Assembly (NCBI RefSeq): GCF_001541095.1 | Contig: NZ_LMXH01000001.1 | Span: forward strand, 880,048-944,047 | Direction of reading: 5' to 3' | DNA length: 64,000 nucleotides | Origin: Paenibacillus sp. FJAT-26967 | GTDB taxonomy: Bacteria > Bacillota > Bacilli > Paenibacillales > NBRC-103111 | In this document: in pieces, positions 17,000 through 24,003 of the stretch | How the letters are laid out: each line of letters begins with the position of its first letter | Position numbering within the stretch: the first letter of the stretch is position 1 | The notes under the pieces: model-generated | Told to the model about the DNA's origin: nothing | What the model saw: the letters and a program-made list of their open reading frames with translations, nothing else | Database searches by the model: none | Program-made: the position numbers and the translations under genes

Positions 17000-17608
17000 T
17001 TGAAATTAAGCGGAATTCCGGGAACTTATGATGCGATTTTTAGTTTAGGTGAGAACTGTACGCCTTCGCTTCAATTGAGAAAACTCAATTTGCGGCCATT
17101 CTCTGGTGTATTTGACTGGATGGTCTCGGAGCTGACAGATGTCAACAAGGTACTCGAGAACAGATTCGCGGGTTTTATGCAGCTCCCCAATCTCAAAGCG
17201 ATCGGGATGGATTATGCAGGGGGTAATTTTCTGGTTATGGATAAAAAATACCGGCTGATCGCAGGACACGATTTTCCGGAGAGGCACAATACGATTTTCA
17301 ATCTGAGCTCCTATCCGGAATACAGAGCTAAGCTCGACCGGCGGATATACCGGACTCTGCATTATATGATGCATGGCCAAAGCCTGCTGTTTGTAAGGAC
17401 GGATGCATCGTTTGAGGAAGCTCAGGAACTGGAACGCGTACTGAACAAGGTCATCAGTTACGATTACCGGGTTCTCATTATTAATCATGTTAATTATGAT
17501 GTCATTGAGGAATTGGATTGGCCGCTGGAGAAAATATGCGCCGTACAATGTTACAGCTTGAATCCCGCTTCATGGGAAACGCTGCTCAGGGATGTCAAGG
17601 TTCGTTAG
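17000..17608 (+). CDS. DUF1796 family putative cysteine peptidase, paralogue
   Basis: A 202-residue protein aligned end to end with the preceding one. FSLGENCTPSLQLRKLNLRPFSGVFDWM carries the conserved Cys and GHDFPER the conserved His. I chose TTG at 17000, because GAGAGGA lies 9 bases upstream and the following residues (KLSGIPGTYD) match the paralogue's start (RLKDLAGTYD). GTG at 16991 is an alternative nine bases earlier. It is followed by ~120 bases with a candidate SigK -10 before the next GT2 gene. Confidence 0.8.
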   Translation: MKLSGIPGTYDAIFSLGENCTPSLQLRKLNLRPFSGVFDWMVSELTDVNKVLENRFAGFMQLPNLKAIGMDYAGGNFLVMDKKYRLIAGHDFPERHNTIFNLSSYPEYRAKLDRRIYRTLHYMMHGQSLLFVRTDASFEEAQELERVLNKVISYDYRVLIINHVNYDVIEELDWPLEKICAVQCYSLNPASWETLLRDVKVR

Positions 17609-17673
17609 TCAGGTGCGTTGCAGCCCGTTTTTATCTAATTCCCCGATAGCCCTCCCGCTAACTGTGCCAAAGC

Positions 17674-17682
17674 CATACTGTA
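17674..17682 (+). promoter_or_regulatory. Possible SigK -10 element for the GT2/degenerate GT2 operon
   Basis: CATACTGTA matches CATAnnnTA exactly, 45 bases upstream of the ATG at 17728. The -35 region has no AC at 16-17 bases, so it is a partial match. Confidence 0.35.
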
Positions 17683-17727
17683 ATAACAGGAAGCAGGGAC
17701 TCTGTAAGAGGACAGGGGGGAACAACG

Positions 17728-18615
17728 ATGAAAAAACAGCGTAATGCCCTTCGGAAGCGCCGGTATGACTTAACAAGCAGGCGAGGCTATATCAATGATC
17801 CGTCTCCTAAGGTTTCGGTGATTATTCCCGTGTATAACGAACGGCGCAGACTTGCTGCCGTGATCAGGGAAGCCTACCGGGCCCATTCCAGCATAGAAGT
17901 GATTGTCGTGATCAACGGATCAACGGATGGCTCCAGGCGGCTGGCTGAAAAAATGGGTGCACGTATTATTAGTTATGCCGAGCCTCTGGGGCACGATGTC
18001 GGAAGAGCGGTCGGAGCGAGGGCGGCGCTTGGTGATATTGTGCTGTTTACGGACGGGGATATTGTAATTCCTGCCGTCAAGCTGGCTGCGTTTATACATG
18101 CGGTCGAGAGCGGGGTTGATGTGGCCATGAATACCTATATCGGACCGTCGAAGCGTTCTGCCGTACACCGGGTTATTCTAGCCAAGCACGCATTAACCGC
18201 TTTTATGCAGCGGCCTGATTTGTCGGGCACTTCTTTGACTACCATTCCGCACGCCTTAAGCCGCAGGGCTCTGGATGCGATTGGAACGGAAGTGCTCGCT
18301 GTGCCTCCCAAAGCACTCGCTGCCGCAGTCCGCAGCGGACTCCTTGTAAAAGCTGTCGAGTATGTTGCCGTAGGAGCCAAGAATCCGCTGCGCCGCAAGG
18401 GAGCCGGACGGGATCCTGTCGGAGACCTTATTGTCGGGGATCATCTTGAAGCTCTTCACTACTGGATGGAAGCAGCAGCGTTACCGGCCGGGCCGGCAGA
18501 ACCGGCGGAGGAGGAAGAGAATGAAACGGCATACGAAACAAAGACGGAGCGTGAGTCCGAAGCAGCGGAGAGCTTCCGGCAGGAAGTCACGGCCGCGGAG
18601 GACCCGGAGGATTAA
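17728..18615 (+). CDS. Family 2 glycosyltransferase with acidic C-terminal tail
   Basis: A 295-residue GT-A protein: a basic N-terminus, VSVIIPVYNERRRLAAVI, the donor-binding VIVVINGSTDGS, and FTDGDIVIP that supplies DGD at the DxD position. PHALSRRAL follows near residue 175. The last ~45 residues are Glu-rich and appear disordered. A GAGGACAGGGGGGAAC region precedes the ATG. The 3' end overlaps the next gene by 95 bases in another frame. The next protein's C-terminal half aligns with this one, so the two probably work as a pair. Confidence 0.86.
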   Translation: MKKQRNALRKRRYDLTSRRGYINDPSPKVSVIIPVYNERRRLAAVIREAYRAHSSIEVIVVINGSTDGSRRLAEKMGARIISYAEPLGHDVGRAVGARAALGDIVLFTDGDIVIPAVKLAAFIHAVESGVDVAMNTYIGPSKRSAVHRVILAKHALTAFMQRPDLSGTSLTTIPHALSRRALDAIGTEVLAVPPKALAAAVRSGLLVKAVEYVAVGAKNPLRRKGAGRDPVGDLIVGDHLEALHYWMEAAALPAGPAEPAEEEENETAYETKTERESEAAESFRQEVTAAEDPED

Positions 18616-19666
18616 GCAGAAGAGTATTCAGAGGGGGCGGACGTGGCGGGTATCTACCCCGGCTGAATTAGCCGCCTCCGGTTATCACCTTGGCCGGCTG
18701 CTTGCCGGTGTATACCCCTTACAGCTGGCTGAGGTGTCAGGCGCCCGGCCTGATCCGGATGGATTGGCTGTTTATAAAATGGATATGGGCGCTTTGTGGG
18801 GCCGCCATGCCAATACGCTGGGAATAACAAAGCTGCTGGGAGAAGACTATGCGGCTGCTGCTGCTTCTTTTGCGCTCGGCTACTGTGAAGAACGGGGGCT
18901 GTCCGATCAGGGCTGGCTTCCTTTACCGACTCATCGGACAACAGCAGCCGTGGTGAAGCTGAGAAAGGACGCAGGAGCGGCAGAGACTGCCGCACTTCTC
19001 CGGGAACTTAACCGTATCCCGCTGAATGAGCTGATTCTTGTCCCGGAAGATGGGATGCATCCTGTCCGCGAAGAAATTCGTGCACTCATCCCCCCTGGAG
19101 CCAAGTTCTTGGAATCGGACGGGAAAGAGGATTTGGGGGATGGGGGATTATTCAGCAGGATACAATCGGATCTTGTCCTGGTTCTCGAAACGGGCTGCGC
19201 CTCGAAGGCCGAGGATCTTGTCCCGTTCGTGCTGCTTATAAGCAGCGGGATCGACATTGCCCTGTCGGACAGCTCATCGGATATGCCGCTGTTTCATCAA
19301 AGAGAGGATAGAGAGATTGTAAAACAATTTGTGAACTACAGTCTGGGACGCGGAGATTTGCTGGCGGATAGTTTAACAGCCGTTCCTCATGCGATGTCGA
19401 GGCAGGCGATCGAAATGATCGGCGATCATTTGTCTGATCCGGCCAAGGCGCATGCAGCAGCTCTGCTTGGAGGACTTGCGGTGGCGTCTGTGGATAATCG
19501 CGGCAAAAGGAAACAGGCCAGAGGGAGAAGACCTCTTTATGCCAGTGTGGACCTGAGTTCTGCCGGCGCGCACCTGGAGGGGCTTCGTCTGGCCATGGAG
19601 AAGAAAGGCAGCCGAATTTTGTATCCCGATAACTGGCGCAAACGCGAGTATGCGGCGGACAGGTGA
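18521..19666 (+). CDS. Degenerate GT2-like protein overlapping the active GT2 gene
   Basis: A 381-residue protein with an Arg/Lys-rich N-terminus (~45 residues), a region of unknown fold, and a C-terminal half that aligns with the preceding GT2: LVLVLETGCASKAEDLVPFVLLISSGIDIALSDSS against IVLFTDGDIVIPAVKLAAFIHAVESGVDVAMNTY, and AVPHAMSRQAIEMIGDHL against TIPHALSRRALDAIGTEV. The DGD metal motif is replaced by ETG, so catalysis by it is unlikely. The ATG at 18521 follows GGAGGAGGAAG inside the upstream gene, giving a 95-base overlap. I infer a non-catalytic partner or scaffold. Unusual pattern; no named family assigned. Confidence 0.65.
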   Translation: MKRHTKQRRSVSPKQRRASGRKSRPRRTRRIKQKSIQRGRTWRVSTPAELAASGYHLGRLLAGVYPLQLAEVSGARPDPDGLAVYKMDMGALWGRHANTLGITKLLGEDYAAAAASFALGYCEERGLSDQGWLPLPTHRTTAAVVKLRKDAGAAETAALLRELNRIPLNELILVPEDGMHPVREEIRALIPPGAKFLESDGKEDLGDGGLFSRIQSDLVLVLETGCASKAEDLVPFVLLISSGIDIALSDSSSDMPLFHQREDREIVKQFVNYSLGRGDLLADSLTAVPHAMSRQAIEMIGDHLSDPAKAHAAALLGGLAVASVDNRGKRKQARGRRPLYASVDLSSAGAHLEGLRLAMEKKGSRILYPDNWRKREYAADR

Positions 19667-19709
19667 TCTTTTCGGCGGAAGGTTATGTTTGCGGGGCGGC
19701 CACTGGCAC

Positions 19710-19737
19710 ACCTGCATCCGGCGTCCTGCATATGTTG
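19710..19737 (+). promoter_or_regulatory. Candidate SigK promoter for the helical-protein genes
   Basis: AC at 19710 is followed after 17 bases by CATATGTTG, with the same geometry as the gerE upstream sequence. The ATG lies about 60 bases downstream. Confidence 0.45.
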
Positions 19738-19799
19738 AAGGATAGAGCCGGGAAATTGAAAGATTAAAAAGATCAAAGGCTGCTCATAGGAGGCGTATT

Positions 19800-20090
19800 A
19801 TGGAACGGGAAAAAAGCGCAATCCTTCGGCACATGGCGCGCTCCCATCTGGAGCTGTCCAGGATCCTGCATTATAAAAGTGAAGTATGCGCACATATGTC
19901 CGGTTTAATCGGCCAAATTCCGGATCAACATCCGACTTTTGAGGGGATCGAATCCCTGCTTAGCCAATCCGCGGGAGTAACGAAAAGCGTGACGAATTAT
20001 TTAGCCTCGCTGGCGGAACTGGAAGAGGCACTCGCTACTAATCTGCAGTTGGCCGTCAAAGAATTGAGTGAAGAAGATGAAAACGAATAA
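19800..20090 (+). CDS. Small helical protein, first of three tandem paralogues
   Basis: A 96-residue protein with two predicted amphipathic helices (ILRHMARSHLELSRILHYKSEVC and VTNYLASLAELEEALATNLQLAVKEL) separated by a loop. It ends in an acidic tail and has no signal peptide. The heptad-like spacing suggests a coiled coil or four-helix bundle. Its pattern recurs in the next protein (ILQSAAQMQVSIASILESKA ... MTKMEQALGRHLQILV) and at the start of the third, so the three are tandem paralogues. The family is not recognised. A GGAGG site lies 8 bases before the ATG. The acidic tails and position suggest a structural assembly, which is inference. Confidence 0.62.
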   Translation: MEREKSAILRHMARSHLELSRILHYKSEVCAHMSGLIGQIPDQHPTFEGIESLLSQSAGVTKSVTNYLASLAELEEALATNLQLAVKELSEEDENE

Positions 20091-20108
20091 GAGGGGCGGG
20101 TAGAACGG

Positions 20109-20441
20109 ATGAGCAGAGAAGGTTCTTATATGCAAATCCTCCAGTCTGCTGCGCAGATGCAGGTAAGCATCGCATCCATTCTGGAATCCAAGGCGGCTGA
20201 AGCGGAGAAATCCCGTGCCTGGATTACGCATCATTTGAATGCCGCTCATTTTGCTTCCCATACCGACCAAGTCCAGCAGCCGCTGGAAATACACGAAGGC
20301 CTGCTGGAGCTGATCGATGCCATGACCAAAATGGAGCAGGCTCTAGGCAGACATTTGCAAATACTTGTAGGTGAAGCGGACAATGAGAATGGCGGAGGTT
20401 TGGGCCAATTTCAAGGATTTGATGGAGGGGCAATGGGATGA
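20109..20441 (+). CDS. Small helical protein, second of three tandem paralogues
   Basis: A 110-residue protein with the same two-helix pattern as its neighbour (YMQILQSAAQMQVSIASILESKAA and LLELIDAMTKMEQALGRHLQILV), then a Gly-rich tail (GGGLGQFQGFDGGAMG). GAGGGGCGGG precedes the ATG closely. Its stop overlaps the next gene's ATG by 4 bases (ATGA), so the three genes are translationally coupled. No domain is recognised, and no signal peptide is visible. It probably assembles with its paralogues. Confidence 0.6.
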   Translation: MSREGSYMQILQSAAQMQVSIASILESKAAEAEKSRAWITHHLNAAHFASHTDQVQQPLEIHEGLLELIDAMTKMEQALGRHLQILVGEADNENGGGLGQFQGFDGGAMG

Positions 20442-21124
20442 CAGCATGGAGTGAATGCCCCGCCTGGAAACTGGATATGCTTCAATCGCTCGCTCGAAGC
20501 CAGCGGGCTTTGAGTCGTTTGCTTGAAAGTGCCGCAGTGGCTGTTCCTGCCCTTCAGCGCCATGACGCGGGTTGCGATAGCGTCATGGTGAGTTTCCAGC
20601 CGGAGCAGAAGCGGAAAGGTGTGGAAACTCCACCAAAACGAGATCTTGCCGCTAGGCCGAAGAGCTCCTGTCAAGAGAATCGTGCGATGAGAGCAAGCGG
20701 CGACAGCAGGGGGCGGGAACGGCAGGAGCGGGGTGCGGCAAGCGGCGAAGCGGCCGCCAGTATGAGTGGAACGGGAAACGTACGTGAAACACAAGTTAAC
20801 GCAGCCAATAGGCGCAGCCGGGTCGGGGCAGATGCGGGAGAGAACCGCATAGCTGCGGTCATTAGTGCTGCAGAGTGTAAGAATTTCGAAGGTAGAAATG
20901 TAAGCAGCAGGCAGCAGCAAGCAGCCCCGCGCGCAAAAGGCGAAGAAGCAGTGCTTCCGCCGGAAGCACTGCTTCTTCGCCTTGCGGCGTACCACTACGC
21001 GCTGCTGCGCAAAATCGACCTGCTGCTGCCTCCGCGCCGCCATACCTCGCAGACTCCGGCAGAGCCGTGGCTGCAAGTAGGCGTATGCGCAGGCAGCAGC
21101 GGGAAACGCCGGCGGCGGGCTTAG
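20438..21124 (+). CDS. Third tandem paralogue with a long disordered extension
   Basis: A 228-residue protein. Residues ~10-35 (KLDMLQSLARSQRALSRLLESAAVAV) match the first helix of the preceding two proteins. The middle ~130 residues are rich in Arg, Ser, Ala, Gly and Glu and appear disordered. The end has another hydrophobic helix (ALLLRLAAYHYALLRKIDLLLPP) and an Arg-rich tail. The ATG overlaps the previous stop. A 47-base perfect palindrome (20937-20983) lies in the C-terminal coding part. The base composition and repeats suggest recent expansion. The opposite strand is also open over this stretch, so I am less sure of this gene than of the two before it. Confidence 0.5.
   Translation: MTAWSECPAWKLDMLQSLARSQRALSRLLESAAVAVPALQRHDAGCDSVMVSFQPEQKRKGVETPPKRDLAARPKSSCQENRAMRASGDSRGRERQERGAASGEAAASMSGTGNVRETQVNAANRRSRVGADAGENRIAAVISAAECKNFEGRNVSSRQQQAAPRAKGEEAVLPPEALLLRLAAYHYALLRKIDLLLPPRRHTSQTPAEPWLQVGVCAGSSGKRRRRA
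20937..20983. repeat. 47-base perfect palindrome inside a coding region
   Basis: Two 23-base arms (AAGGCGAAGAAGCAGTGCTT... and complement) flank a single central C. It falls within the last gene of the helical triplet and keeps the frame. It could form a strong hairpin in RNA or a cruciform in DNA. No T-run follows, so it is not a typical terminator. Confidence 0.85.
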
Positions 21125-21252
21125 CAAGCTCCCGCCGATGCTTGCGCGGTTAGGCAAGTCCGCGCCCGCCGTCTTTCGGCCATGCCAAGTAAGCATGGCT
21201 GAAGTGTGCGCTTATGCCCGCTGGTCATTCGGGCACAGAGGCGTCCGCAGGC

Positions 21253-22236
21253 TCAGCCCCAGCGGACAAGCAGGCCGCCGTGCACGAGACCGCCGCCGAA
21301 CCCGTACAGCATGAGCAGGTCGCCGGGTTTGATTTTGCCCTCCCGCACACCCATATGAAGAGACAGAGGAATTGTTGCGGCGGAAGTATTGCCGTAATAT
21401 TCAAGGCTGTAGAGCGTCCGGTCCATTGGAATGCCGGCACGCTCGCATAAAGATTCGATAATACGCAGGTTGGCGCTGTGGGGGATAAACCAGTCGATCT
21501 CGGAGGAATCCACACCGCTGGATTCCAGAAGGGCATGGACCCCTTTGGGGACGGTCCCGACTGCGAATTTATACACTTCTCGTCCATTCTGGACAAGCTT
21601 GCCCGCTCCGGCGAGCAATTTATCGTCTAAAGATTCCGACAGTCCCGCGCGGTACAGATGAATGCCGCCTTTTCCGTCTGAGCCGAGATGATGCCCGATA
21701 AACGCGCCCGCGTCTGCGCCTGGGACCCGTTCTACCAGGGCGGCACCGGCCCCGTCACCGAGCAGAATACACGTAGTCCGGTCCGTGTAGTCCGTAATCG
21801 CCGACATGTGGTCTGCTCCGAGCACAAGAATTTTGCGGTGGAGACCGGCGGTGACGAAAGCGTTGGCGGTATGCAGCGCATACACGAACCCGGCGCAGGT
21901 TGCATTGAGATCAAGCGCTCCGGTCGAAGGGATGCCGAAGTGCGCCTGGACGAGGCAGGAGACGGTCGGGAAAGGAAGATCCGGTGTATTCGTCGCCGTG
22001 AGAATAAGGTCCACATCGTCGACGGACACTCCGTATTCCGTCATCATGTTCTGAACAGCGGATATACACATATGGCTGGTGAATTCCCCCGGAGCGGCAA
22101 TACGCCGCTCCCGCATGCCGGTACGCTGCACGATCCATTCATCATTCGTATCCACCATTTTTTCCAGGTCGTGATTCGTCAGTTTTTTGTCAGGGACATA
22201 GCTGCCGATAGCTGAGATGCGGGCCTTCGATTCCAT
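21253..22236 (-). CDS. fabH: 3-oxoacyl-ACP synthase III (KAS III, FabH type)
   Basis: A 327-residue thiolase-fold condensing enzyme that joins acetyl- or branched acyl-CoA to malonyl-ACP to start fatty acid synthesis. The triad is present: Cys114 in NATCAGF, His in IPHSANLRI and Asn in YYGNTSAATIP. GSYVPDKKLTN and NDEWIVQRTGM at the N-terminus are typical. The length is standard. The ATG at 22236 follows GAGGTG; a GTG three codons up is part of that site. A promoter and FapR box lie upstream. As many Firmicutes carry two copies, this may be the FabHB/YhfB-type one. The gene stands alone here. Confidence 0.9.
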   Translation of the reverse strand: MESKARISAIGSYVPDKKLTNHDLEKMVDTNDEWIVQRTGMRERRIAAPGEFTSHMCISAVQNMMTEYGVSVDDVDLILTATNTPDLPFPTVSCLVQAHFGIPSTGALDLNATCAGFVYALHTANAFVTAGLHRKILVLGADHMSAITDYTDRTTCILLGDGAGAALVERVPGADAGAFIGHHLGSDGKGGIHLYRAGLSESLDDKLLAGAGKLVQNGREVYKFAVGTVPKGVHALLESSGVDSSEIDWFIPHSANLRIIESLCERAGIPMDRTLYSLEYYGNTSAATIPLSLHMGVREGKIKPGDLLMLYGFGGGLVHGGLLVRWG

Positions 22237-22270
22237 AGTAATCACCTCGACGTTTTATTTGGTATCAAGT

Positions 22271-22289
22271 ATTAGTATCTGGTGCTAAT
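22271..22289 (-). promoter_or_regulatory. FapR operator
   Basis: ATTAGTATCTGGTGCTAAT is an imperfect palindrome that matches the FapR box of Bacillus lipid genes (TTAGTACC-type half sites) very closely. It sits just downstream of the predicted promoter of the fabH-type gene. FapR represses fatty acid genes and is released by malonyl-CoA. Confidence 0.75.
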
Positions 22290-22299
22290 TTATAGTTTA

Positions 22300-22328
22300 A
22301 ATTTACACCAGCTCCACTTTTTTGTCAA
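22300..22328 (-). promoter_or_regulatory. SigA-type promoter of the fabH-type gene
   Basis: On the minus strand TTGACA is followed after 17 bases by TAAATT. The predicted start point falls at the edge of the FapR operator, so bound FapR would block initiation. Confidence 0.65.
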
Positions 22329-22501
22329 AGAGCAATGATCTCTAACATGAATAGACATGTTCTAAAGCATTTTGTAGCAAAGAAAGGAATTTACAAGAAT
22401 CAGTAACTTCAGTTAATGACCCTCATGTATCTACTGAAAGACTAATTAAGAAACTAGATTCTTTACCGAAAGAGCCATTCTTTTTAGAGGCGAAAAAATA
22501 C

Positions 22502-23284
22502 TTGGAAGACAGTAAAGTAAAATCAGTGATCCAGGATGTTTATGTATTATCTAAGACAACTCAAATAGTTGTATATAACAATACAAATAATAATACAATG
22601 AGCCTAGATGAATATATAGATAATTACAAAACGCAAACAAATGCAACAACAGCAGGAATGAATGGCGTTGTAATTACAAATGAAATGTATAGCAATGTAA
22701 ATAACTCTATAATTCAACACAAAGTTACATATGATGGATATATAGGAAAGCAAGCTGATTACTTAAATATAAAAAATACACTAGAAGCTAGTACGTCACG
22801 ATTTGGATCATTTTCTACATTAGCTACGAATTATCAAAACATACGTTATAAACAATCCACGTCAACCACAATAACAGCAAGTACTTACTTTTGGAGAGGC
22901 TATTATAGTGCTATAATTTATGAAGGTAGTAGTTCAGTTGGTTTCAAAACAGGATATACAAGTACAATCCTATATAATCGTGGCGCTGTACCCTATTTTA
23001 GTTATACCGACGCACACTCAGGCATACGACTAACTGAGCCGAATTTCAGTAATATGAATGCCGTCCCCACACACCTTAGAGTAGACTGGACGAATAACGA
23101 TAGAAGAGATTATATCGTTTGGTACGTTACTAATTATGGAAAACCGGCTTTTAACTGGGAAGACTACGATATTCATCATATCATTCCTAGGGAATATGGC
23201 GGTACAAACAGCCCTTATAATTTAATTCCGTTGCCACGACAATATCATCAATTGTTTCACACTTCCTTTTGGAGACTATATTAA
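22502..23284 (+). CDS. Orphan toxin C-terminal module with HNH-type nuclease end (5' truncated)
   Basis: A 260-residue reading frame using TTG at 22502; the frame stays open upstream to 22355 without an ATG, so the N-terminal delivery part is probably lost. The C-terminus has IHHIIPREYGGTNSPYNLIPLP followed by HQLF, the arrangement of HNH/endonuclease-type toxin domains at the end of polymorphic toxins. The next gene encodes a SUKH-type immunity protein. Composition is much more AT-rich than the neighbours, pointing to acquisition. No secretion signal or PT domain is present. Activity as a stand-alone protein is doubtful. Confidence 0.6.
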   Translation: MEDSKVKSVIQDVYVLSKTTQIVVYNNTNNNTMSLDEYIDNYKTQTNATTAGMNGVVITNEMYSNVNNSIIQHKVTYDGYIGKQADYLNIKNTLEASTSRFGSFSTLATNYQNIRYKQSTSTTITASTYFWRGYYSAIIYEGSSSVGFKTGYTSTILYNRGAVPYFSYTDAHSGIRLTEPNFSNMNAVPTHLRVDWTNNDRRDYIVWYVTNYGKPAFNWEDYDIHHIIPREYGGTNSPYNLIPLPRQYHQLFHTSFWRLY

Positions 23285-23305
23285 TAGCAAGGGAGACTTG
23301 TTATT

Positions 23306-23803
23306 ATGGCATCAGTAGATAAAACTATAACTGGACTAAAAGAATTATATAAGGATACGTACAGACTGATTCAATCAAGTGACGGGTATTTATATAACAC
23401 AAAATGCGTGTTTAACGAACCGGCATCTACTCAACAAATTATTTCGCTTTGTAATGAGAAAAAGTGGACTCTTCCTGAAGACTATAAACAATTTTTATCG
23501 ATAACAAACGGAGCTAAGATATTTTATGATGAGTACTATGGAATTTCATGGGAGTTTTTTAATATAAACGATTTATTAACCCTCCCATACTTGCAGTTTC
23601 CTGATCACTTGGTTCCGATCGCTTTTCATATTGGCGATTTCTTAGTAATTGACACTAATAAGGTAGACGGAAGCACCTACTTATCTTTTCAAGACCATGA
23701 GGAATCATTGTCCAGCCCTTCTGTAATTTTTAATTATGGATTTGACGTTTGGTTAGATAGATTAGTTATCTGTCAGGGGACTAAATTTTGGGAATGGAAA
23801 TAA
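23306..23803 (+). CDS. SMI1/KNR4 (SUKH) family immunity protein
   Basis: A 165-residue protein. LPEDYKQFLSITNGAKIFYDEYYG near residue 55 is the core SUKH-1 pattern, and FHIGDFLVIDTN near residue 115 is the usual second block. The SUKH fold binds and neutralises nuclease toxins. It follows the toxin fragment by 21 bases, in the same direction and with the same AT-rich composition; GGGAG lies before the ATG. I infer that it protects against the toxin fragment or a related incoming toxin. A terminator follows about 40 bases after the stop. Confidence 0.8.
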   Translation: MASVDKTITGLKELYKDTYRLIQSSDGYLYNTKCVFNEPASTQQIISLCNEKKWTLPEDYKQFLSITNGAKIFYDEYYGISWEFFNINDLLTLPYLQFPDHLVPIAFHIGDFLVIDTNKVDGSTYLSFQDHEESLSSPSVIFNYGFDVWLDRLVICQGTKFWEWK

Positions 23804-23839
23804 GAAGAATTAAAACAAAGACACGGACTAGTTAAAGTT

Positions 23840-23879
23840 AAAACCCTCTTAGCGTCCATTTGGATGTTAAGAGGGTTTT
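23840..23879 (+). terminator. Rho-independent terminator after the immunity gene
   Basis: AAAACCCTCTTA and TAAGAGGGTTTT pair around a 16-base loop. It closes the AT-rich toxin/immunity unit. Confidence 0.75.
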
Positions 23880-24003
23880 GCTATTTATTCTCCTAAAGAA
23901 TAGGGATGGAGTTGGAGTTGTTCTACGGCGGATTAAGAAAAATCCGTGAGAAATAAAATCCGGCTTCTCTTAGTATCGCGTCAAATTAGCCGACCCCTTA
24001 GCT

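Noticed and set aside
20411-21196. Long minus-strand open frame opposite the third helical gene
   Set aside because: It has no start signal, a Cys/Ser/Pro-rich composition and no neighbours in its direction. The plus-strand gene is coupled to its operon by an ATGA overlap. Some doubt remains.
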